A DNA stretch of 64,000 bases from Powellomyces hirtus (lineage: Eukaryota; Chytridiomycota; Chytridiomycetes; Spizellomycetales; Powellomycetaceae): assembly GCA_025526995.1 (NCBI GenBank), contig JAHLKG010000002.1, positions 682,001 to 746,000 of the forward strand. Reading direction: 5' to 3'. A program made the translations under genes and the position numbers. The stretch's first letter is position 1. Each line of letters begins with the position of its first letter. Below, one piece after another: positions 56,507 through 64,000 of this stretch. The notes under the pieces were generated by a model. That model worked only from the letters and a program-made list of their open reading frames with translations. It had not been told where the DNA came from and made no database searches.

Positions 56507-58033
56507 ATGCTTCGCAACATGTCAAGGGCCACCCGCCCTGCCTCCGCCTGCCTGCGCGCTGCTGCCAGCCGCTCTATGGTATGTCGAGATGTCTCTGATT
56601 CATTTCAATGTATCACAAAGATGTGCTCACATCTGCGTCCCTGTTCCCTCAATTTAGGCCGCCCCCGTGAGAGCTTTTGGCACTGTGGAGACCAAGACTG
56701 CTCTGCCCCCACCGGACGCTGTAAGTCATGGACAATCACGTCACAGATGCATGGAGACGCTCATGTCCTATCGGCATTTGTAGAAATTCGCCCCTGGAAC
56801 CGTGTACGGTGGTCAGCACACCATCACCTTGATTCCCGGTGATGGTATCGGTATGGAGATGGCCACGGCCGTCAAGACCATCTTCAAAGCTGCATCTGTG
56901 CCTGTGGAGTGGGAGCAGTTCGACCTGAGCGGATACACCAAGAAGGATGAGGGTCTTCTGAAGGAGGCCATGGACTCCATCCGAAGAAATAAGGTCGCCT
57001 TGAAGGGTACGTACTATCAGAGGCACTCCTCACTTGCATTCTTAGTTATAATCAATTCACCAAAAATCCTTGGGCGCTTAGGTATTCTGTACACCCCTGT
57101 GTCGCGGTTGGGACACAGCTCTCTCAATGTGTTCTTGCGTAAGGACCTCGACATCTACGCGTCGACCTCCATCATTGAGAACCTCCCCGGAGCATGGCCG
57201 ACTCGCCACAAGAATGTGAACTTTGCCATCATCCGTGAAAACACCGAGGGTGAATACTCTGGTCTTGAGCACACTGTACGTCTTGGGGAATCTGATTCAA
57301 AATTTTTCTCGACAAAGTCAGCTCATCTCGTCAACTTTCTGTAGCCCGTTCCAGGTGTTGTCGAATCCCTGAAGGTTGTGACCCGCTACAAGACCGAGCG
57401 TATCGCCAAATACGCCTTTGACTTCGCCTTGAAGAACGGACGCAAGAAGGTCACCGCCATTCACAAGGCCAACATCATGAAGCTTGGAGACGGTCTTTTC
57501 CTCAACGTCTGCCGTGAGGTCGCCAAGAAGTACGAGAGCTCTGGCATCCAGTTCAATGACATGATTGTCGACAACGCTTCTATGCAGCTGGTTTCTAAGC
57601 CCAGCCAATTCGATGTGATCGTTTGCGGAAACTTGTACGGTAACATTCTGTCCAACGTTGGAGCTGCCATCGTCGGAGGACCTGGTATCGTTCCCGGTGC
57701 CAACTTTGGTGCCAACTACGCCGTGTTTGAGCCTGGATGCCGTCACGTCGGAAAGGACATCCAGGGTCACAACTCTGCCAACCCCACCGCTCTTCTTTTG
57801 AGCTCCATTCACATGTTGCGTCACCTTGGTCTGGACGAGCACGCCAACCGTATTTCTCATGCCCTGATGAAGGTCATCAAGGAGAGCAAAGTGCTGACAC
57901 CTGACCTGGGCGGTAGTCACAGCACCACCGACTTCACCCTGGCCGTCATGTGCGTATACCAATATCTCTCGTAGTAGATGTTGACATCACATGTGCTGAC
58001 AATATCTTTCTTTTCTCTAGTGGCAACCTGTAA
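56507..58033 (+). CDS. IDH1: NAD-dependent isocitrate dehydrogenase, regulatory subunit (IDH1 type)
   Basis: Allosteric subunit of the mitochondrial NAD-IDH of the TCA cycle. Exons 56507-56578, 56658-56720, 56784-57006, 57082-57275, 57345-57949 and 58021-58033 sum to 1,170 nt (389 aa). A basic/serine/alanine-rich mitochondrial presequence (MLRNMSRATRPASACLRAAA) leads to VTLIPGDGIG-like TITLIPGDGIGMEM. The substrate loop reads HSSLNVFLRKDLDIYAS, the Idh1-type arrangement, rather than the S-x-N-x-x-LR catalytic form of Idh2. Other blocks are IIRENTEGEYSGLEH, VTRYKTERIAKYAFDFA, IHKANIMKLGDGLFLNV, VDNASMQLV and GGSHSTTDFTLAV; the C-terminal IGNL is formed across the last intron by only 13 nt. The paralogous catalytic subunit is not in this window. 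Confidence 0.95.
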
Positions 58034-58508
58034 ATCAGTGTTCGCTGATTTATCTATCTTCGTTGTGGCGCACAGTAGGCGTCAAGCCTCTCTCTAAGGG
58101 GTCACAATCTTCTATTTATCACATCGGGGTGCTTCCCCTTCCCTCTTATCTGTTTTCGATATCATCATGTTTACTCCCCTCCATCTTAATAAGACATTTC
58201 TGCAATAGAAATGTCATGGAGGTTTTCCAAGTTTTGTTATCAGATGCTAGAAATGTGCATTTTTGACAGGAATGCTCCTGCCGACAGATTGTACTCCTAC
58301 TCAAAGGAGGCAAACGCGACCAGTAAAATGGAGATGAGTCAGACAAATCTAAATAGTTCTATTTGGACGAGGATCGCATATTCCATCGCGCGCAGTCTTT
58401 AATGTCCCCTTGGGAACAAGCTCGCTTTGGGTCGGGCGTCAGAGAATAGGTAGGTGCACACTTGCTCTACCGCCCAGGCACCACCGAAATCCAGCGCCAT
58501 GGTTGCAA
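58034..58508. other. convergent 3' gap, IDH / Spf1
   Basis: 475 bp between facing stops, no supported gene. T-rich in its first part. Confidence 0.4.
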
Positions 58509-61500
58509 TCAGTTTGTACCGGAACTATAAATGGGAAGAAGGAAAAGGACCGCAATGAGCATCAAAGAGACGCGAAGGGATTGAAAGCCTGCCATGAATT
58601 GCCTTACCTCGTCTGGGAACGGGACCAGTTGCATCCATTCGTTAAGGGCATCGGAGAATTCTGAAGCCGCAAGGACAGCGATTCCGCCAACAGCAACCAG
58701 CGAGTTGTATAGCGCCTTGTTGTTGAAGATGCTCTCCCGGAAGGGCAGTCCCTGGTAGTTGATCGCAAAAGTCGAGATCTGCATGATCAAAGAGACCAGG
58801 TAGACACCGCTGTTGAGGAGGTTGGGCTGGAACTCTGCGTCAAGCTTGATATCCTCCTCTAGATCCTCTGCATACTCGTGGGCCTGCTGCTGGATGTACA
58901 TGAGGGAGGCTACGTGGCAGGCGGCTTGTCCGAGGACCGAGATGATGACGTAGTGGTTGAAGACGTTGGACTGGGGTCGCTGTCGCGAGAGTTCTTCAAG
59001 GGCGGTGGATTTGGCAATTCCAAAGAAACACACCGTGATCATCATTCCGGCGATAGTCGCTTGCCAATCGCCTTGCTTGATGCCGGACAGGTAGAGGACA
59101 CTCATGGAGAAAGCCGAGATGAGACAGTTGAGGGCGAGGATTTTGTACATTTGAACCATGGCGACGAGGGTGGCGCGGCCTTGGCGAACAATGTTGACGA
59201 CGCTCATCACGCTGGAGATCTTGGACGTGAACGGGGCAGCCACGGAGGCGTCACCGAATTTGATTTTCGGGACATCACCTTCGACATCATCCATGGCTTC
59301 CATGGCGGCCGACAAGGATTCTTGTAGCCCTGGCTGCTTCTTTCGTGGCGACTTTGCGGCCTTGTTCTCTTCTGGCTTGCCCTTGTCCTCCACCTTCTCC
59401 GCTTTCTTCGCATCGGCCGCATCGGCGACCTTCTTGTGCGGCGCCGGTTGTCCTTCCAAAGGAGGAAGTCCCCATCGCTCGCGAAGCTTGGCCTGTTGCT
59501 CCAAAATGGCCTTTTGCTTCTTCTCGCGCATCCGCGCATTGAGTTTCTCAATCTTCTCTACGTCTCCATCGAGAAGCGCAATTCCCACGTGCGCTTGCTT
59601 GAGCGCACCAACGTCGTTGGTACCATCTCCGCACATGAGCGTGGTGTAGCCGGCTAGCTTCAGTTCGGTCAAAATGGATTCTTTCTGACCTGGGGAAACT
59701 CGGGCGTACACCCAGATTCGTGGCAGAAGCGCGGCAAAAGCGGGTGTTCCCATGATGGCACTCAGACCTTTTCCAGTGCAGCAAAGATCGTACTCGTCAA
59801 GTCGCATGTCGAATGCTTTCTGCTCGAGTTTGGGCTCGATGGCGATCGTCTCGTCAACAGACTTCCAAGCCAATTTCTCATCTTCCCACACATCGGCGAT
59901 GAGAACCTGCCGGCTCACAATCTCGACTTCCTGGGCGACGTGACAAGCCGTCAGAGCATTGTCACCGGTAATCATCACTGTCCTATGGGAGGATCTGTTG
60001 AGCATGCGAACAGCCTTGACGGCGTCGGACTTGAGTGGGCATCCAAAGACCAAGAACCCGGCAAAGACGAGCTTGCTCTCCGCCTCATCACGATGCAGAT
60101 CACGTGCACGAGCGACGTCGTACTCTTCAGGCAACACTTTGTAACCTAGAGACAGCATACGCTTTCCCCGTCTCGCCCAGGTTTTGTAGTGCTCATCGTA
60201 ACCCTCGGGTACTGTGACCAACATATCTTTGATGGTTTCGGGAGCTCCTTTCACCGCCACGAAGATTCTTTCCCGTCCTTGCTCTTGGCGAGCGGACACT
60301 GTTGACATTCGCTTAAGAGATGAGGAAAACTGGAAGCGCCGTATGATTCGCATCGCATCCTTCGCTTGGCCGTCCTTCTTCGGGTGCAGAACATCACTTT
60401 TCGTCAGCGTCCAGTCAATGGATTCCAGAGTGTTCTTTTCCATTGGGTCGCCGATGATTCCATCGTCAAGCATGACTAGCGCATGAGCCGCCGCCAATAC
60501 CTGTGTTGTTCGTTCGGGCGCATTTGTGGGCTTCAACAGAGCATCAAGGCCCCCATCCAGTCCGGTGATACCTTCCACGATGAGGTTTTCTGCTGTTAGA
60601 GTACCAGTCTTATCGAAACATGCTACGTCAACTTTGCCAGCAAAGGGGATGCGGAAAGGTTCCGTGCAGTAGATATATGACTTGGCCAAGCCAATGAGTG
60701 AGTTGTTGACGGCGAGGGAGAGCTCCATTGGGAGTTCCGGGGGAACAACGGCAGTGATAATAAGGATGCAGTCCAACAGAACCTTGGATCGGTTTCTCTC
60801 TTCATTTTTGGTCCCCTCGATCCACACGTAAGCTGAGGCTGCAATGGCGAATACAAGCAAGAACAAGATGAAGAGGAGAGATTCCAGGTTGTTCGCGGTA
60901 ATGCGCTCAGTACTGTAAATGATCGTCTGTACGAGCTTTCCCTGCTGAGTGGCGAAGCCTGTCCGCACTACATATGCAACTGCTCCGTTATCAGGAGGAA
61001 CGAGCGACTGCTCTCTAGCGGGTGGCGTAACTTGCAGAACTTTTGTTCCTCCGAAGAGCATGTTGTTCCTGTCTTCGACGTAATTGAAAACCTCGCCACC
61101 ATCGCGGCCAGAGACCGCTTCTTTCAGTTGTGGAGTTGATTCTCCTGACAGCATGGCCTCATTGGCAATGCAAGAACCATCTAAGACCACCATGTCGCCG
61201 GGGACGGGTGAATCGTCTTTTTGGCGCACTATGGAAACGATGTCACCAGGCAGCAGGTCATCCGTCTGGATGATCGACCACTTCTTGTTGCGATACGCGT
61301 TGATGGGATATGGCTTAATTGACATGGAACGGAACTCTTGCAGGTTCCGCAGGCGCTGAAACACCACCGTTGATTCGAACAGGAACAACATCGCCAGAGT
61401 GAAAAGCGAGTAGTACCACATATCGTCCAAGAACCAGAGCGCAACGCAAAACAACTGAAAGACGAAGAAAGGGGCCATCAGATGCTCCTTGAACAGCTCC

Positions 61501-62332
61501 CCAAACTTCGGAATGGGGATGTCAAACCTGAAGCAGTCGAATAATCAGTGATGAAGACGGTGTACCCGAAACTTGTTGAAGCATACTTGTTTGGTCCATA
61601 TTTCTCTCGGCAAAAGTCGACTTCCGCGTCGGACACAAGGCCTCTCCAGTTGATGTAGTCCTGGATAGTGTAGCCATGGTTGGTAGGGTAATCGAGTTTC
61701 TCGAAGAGCTTCGTCTCATCATTGTAAATGAACTTCTTTTGTTGGAAGAAGAAATGCAGACGCGTTTGCTTCGTCTTGGCGTCCTTTGTACGAATAATGT
61801 TGCACAAGGCGCCGGCTCCATTGTGGGCAGTTGGAATGACCTTGACTACTTCGGCCTTATACGGATCCTCGGCCTACAAGCGCCATACGTAGATGACGAG
61901 GTGAGCAAGCACATCGGGCGCGACAACGAGATGCAACATTCAAAAGAAGATGACCGGGGTCGACGATGTACCTTCTTGCAGGTTAGCTTAACATTGGCTT
62001 TGACACTCCATTGGCACACAAGGAACGTCAAGGCGTGGGCAGCGCCGACGAATATGAAAGCAAGTCTTCCAACTTCAGGGCTTCCGAACAGGTTGTCGTC
62101 AATGAAGTGAAAGTAGAACCACACGGCATAGAGCGGAGCAAATGGAAATCCATAGATGTGCCATTCTTTCGGCGTTCGAATATGCAGTGAAGCGTCGGCT
62201 ACATTTCTCGCAGCTATCAACGATCTAGAGCCAAATGCAGGTGAGTATGACCCGTAAGTAGGGTTACAAGAGATATTCCGGTATCGGGCCTTACTGAGTT
62301 GGCCCCTGAGTGGCGGCAGCTTGGGTACTCAT
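58509..62332 (-). CDS. SPF1: P5A-type ATPase Spf1 (ATP13A1 family)
   Basis: ER P-type ATPase that removes mis-inserted transmembrane helices (dislocase). Exon 1 (62295-62332) encodes MSTQAAATQGPTQ; exon 2, joined in phase, gives SLIAARNVADASLHIRTPKE and the first membrane segments; a third exon gives KKFIYNDETKLFEKLDYPTN; the main exon runs from about 61530 to 58509. Diagnostic motifs: P5A PPELPMEL in M4, phosphorylation site DKTGTLT, nucleotide-domain VKGAPE, TGDNALTA and hinge CGDGTNDVGALK. A Lys/Ala-rich cytoplasmic insert with KKVADAADAKKAEKVEDKGK sits before M5. C-terminal membrane helices end LIAVLFLLPIYSSGTN. About 1,180 aa. Divergent from RRP45 with a 385-bp gap. Confidence 0.96.
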
Positions 62333-62717
62333 TGTATGCCTTTCCTACACACTCAAGTGCTTTCGGAACCGAGTGGTAATCGAGTCAGGGGAAGCGGGAA
62401 ATAGGGATTTGGGATTGAAAGCCCGAAATCCGTGACGACAAGCCAAATCGAGGCGAGCCGCCACGTCAAACGTCGATCCCCTTCCCCAGCGAGAGTCACG
62501 TGCATTGCGTTTTGGCTGCATTTGCACTTTTGTTCAAGATCTTGTACAGGAGACATTAAAGTAAAGAATTCGAAAGGAAAGATAGATCTCGGTCAGGCTT
62601 CAATCTCAGCTCATTAATTCCGCTCTGAACGACTGCAAGTACCTTCAGCCTTTCTCCTCCACGTTAGTTTCTCCCGCGATATTTTTATAAAGTTACGACC
62701 ACCACACAAACGCCAGA
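62333..62717. promoter_or_regulatory. divergent intergenic region, Spf1 / Rrp45
   Basis: 385 bp containing both promoters. A TTTTTATAAAG sequence at about 62683-62693 could act as a TATA element 25-35 bp before the RRP45 start. Confidence 0.45.
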
Positions 62718-63722
62718 ATGGTGAAGGATATAGCACCGAGCGAGAATGAGAAAGAGTTCGTGCTATCCGCACTTCTCAAAAGTCAACGAGTGGATTCAAG
62801 AGGACCACATGATGTCCGCACGACGCGTATAAATCTTGGCCCACAGTTTGGCCATGCGGAAGTGCGACTGGGGAAGACTCGAGTAACAGCGAACGTCTCG
62901 TGCGAAATCATTCGACCGCGGCCGAGCGCGCCCACGGAGGGCAATATCATATTCAATACGGACTTTTCTCCAATGGCATCCCCATCATTTGGTGATAGCA
63001 GCATGCCTTCATCTTCAGAAGTGTTGATCAGTCGACTGCTGGACAAGGCGTTACGACAGTCGCGTGCGGTGGACACAGAGGGCCTCTGTATCCTCGCTGG
63101 GGAGAAAGTGTGGCAGCTGCGAGTAGATGTTCGCGTCCTCGATCACGAGGGCAACATTGTAGACTGCGCCTGCATCGCGGCTGTTGCCGCGTTGCTGCAT
63201 TTCAGACGTCCGGATGTCACAGTACTGGGCGAAGCTGTCACAATTGTAGGTGTCTGGTGCGGAGTAGCAGATGCAGAGGATTTGTCGAACCTGTTGCCAA
63301 ACGGCACGATGCTTACGAGCTGACACTCTCATTGGGGCGGCATCGCATCGACGCGCATAGATATGTTACGCTTTATTAACCGCAATGCATTATCTCAACA
63401 GCACACGGTCGAAGAGCGCAATCCGATCCCACTGAGTGTGCATCACATCCCAATCTGCGTCACGTTTGCGTTCTTCCACAACGGGGAGAAGCAGGTGGTG
63501 GACCCAACTCTCCTCGAAGAGCAGGTCCAGGAAGGAGACATGACGTTTGTCGTCAACAAGCACGGAGATGTGTGCACGCTGTCCAAAGCGGGTGGTGTCG
63601 CTGTGGATGTCCAGCAAGTCATCCATTGTGCACGCATCGCTGCTGCAAAGGCCGAAGATATTACAGCTCTTATCAAGGAAGCATTGGCCAAGCACCAGCC
63701 GCGAAAAACAGATATCGTATAG
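62718..63722 (+). CDS. RRP45: Exosome complex subunit Rrp45 (EXOSC9, RNase PH fold)
   Basis: Structural RNase PH-like subunit of the nine-member RNA exosome core, which channels RNA to Rrp44/Rrp6. Exons 62718-63245 and 63402-63722 give 849 nt (282 aa). Start MVKDIAPSENEKEFVLSALL, then RVDSRGPHDVRTTRINLG, RLGKTRVTANVSCEIIRPRP, EGNIIFNTDFSPMAS, TEGLCILAGEKVWQLRVDVR, and after the intron NPIPLSVHHIPICVTFAFF and LSKAGGVAVDVQQVIHC. Phosphorolytic residues of bacterial RNase PH are not all present, as in the eukaryotic subunit. The protein ends shortly after the RNase PH domain (KHQPRKTDIV), so it lacks the long acidic C-terminus of human EXOSC9 and is nearer the yeast length. Confidence 0.95.
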
Positions 63723-64000
63723 TCACACCCCACTGTACCTTACATACTCTCCCGATCCGGTTGGAGCCCCTGTATATATATATATATTTCAGATGAATAC
63801 CACTCACATATTTAACGGTAGCAAAGAAAGCTCATTGAATCTGCCCAGCCAAAGTTGACGGACTTGGTGATTCATGCGTTGGGGCTTAGATTGCTCGCTC
63901 ACGTACACATCACAAGGGTCGCTTGGCGCCTCGCAAAGCCCTGGACAGGGCAGGTTTTGGCGTTCTCTATGAACGACGCCCCATTGAACGGAAGGGATCA
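63723..64000. other. 3' flank of RRP45 to window end
   Basis: 278 bp, including a short (TA)n tract (about 63773-63787). No gene seen before the window ends. Confidence 0.4.

Overview
The window is nuclear DNA of a fungus. Genes are split by short introns (mostly about 50-160 bp, GT..AG), single genes alternate with compact intergenic gaps, and two eukaryotic tRNAs are present. Several genes are typical of fungi (a Faa-type acyl-CoA synthetase, Erf4-like, DUF4050-like and Sds3-like proteins). TBC1D31 (WDR67) and ARL2BP are centrosome/cilium-associated proteins that non-flagellated fungi generally lack, so my inference is a zoosporic fungus (Chytridiomycota or Blastocladiomycota). I do not name a species.

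Layout: 1-1.95 kb, no gene recognised, one diverged direct repeat. 1.95-10.3 kb: Sso1/syntaxin-1 Qa-SNARE (-), Rheb GTPase (+), NEMF/Rqc2 (-), an unknown coiled-coil protein (+). 10.8-25.3 kb: the complete cytoplasmic dynein heavy chain in 11 exons (4,621 aa). 25.6-35 kb: Asterix/PAT10 (-), TBC1D31 (+), phosducin-like Plp2 (-), phosphopantothenoylcysteine decarboxylase (+), a small unknown protein (-), GOLGA7/Erf4 (+), ARL2BP (-). 35-46 kb: long-chain acyl-CoA synthetase (-), FUN14 protein (+), an acidic-repeat protein (-), a DUF4050-like protein (+), an intracellular LysM protein (-), Has1 helicase (-), tRNA-Val (-). 46-52.6 kb: kinesin-8 (-), initiator tRNA-Met (-), a single-unit ubiquitin gene (-), then about 1.9 kb without a recognised gene. 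52.6-64 kb: Sds3-like protein (+), a methyltransferase (-), NAD-isocitrate dehydrogenase regulatory subunit (+), P5A ATPase Spf1 (-), exosome subunit Rrp45 (+).

The genes are housekeeping and do not form a pathway cluster. Loose themes are microtubule and centrosome biology (dynein, kinesin-8, TBC1D31, ARL2BP, Plp2), ER membrane and secretion (Asterix, Spf1, syntaxin), protein and RNA quality control (Rqc2, ubiquitin, Rrp45, Has1) and mitochondrial metabolism (IDH, FUN14). The clearest structural pattern is strand alternation: nearly every neighbour pair is divergent with a 0.1-1 kb shared promoter, or convergent with short shared 3' space. Exon joins were worked out by hand from splice sites, reading phase and family conservation. 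For several genes the exon sum is an exact multiple of three. I saw no mobile element, CRISPR array or clearly undescribed multi-gene system.
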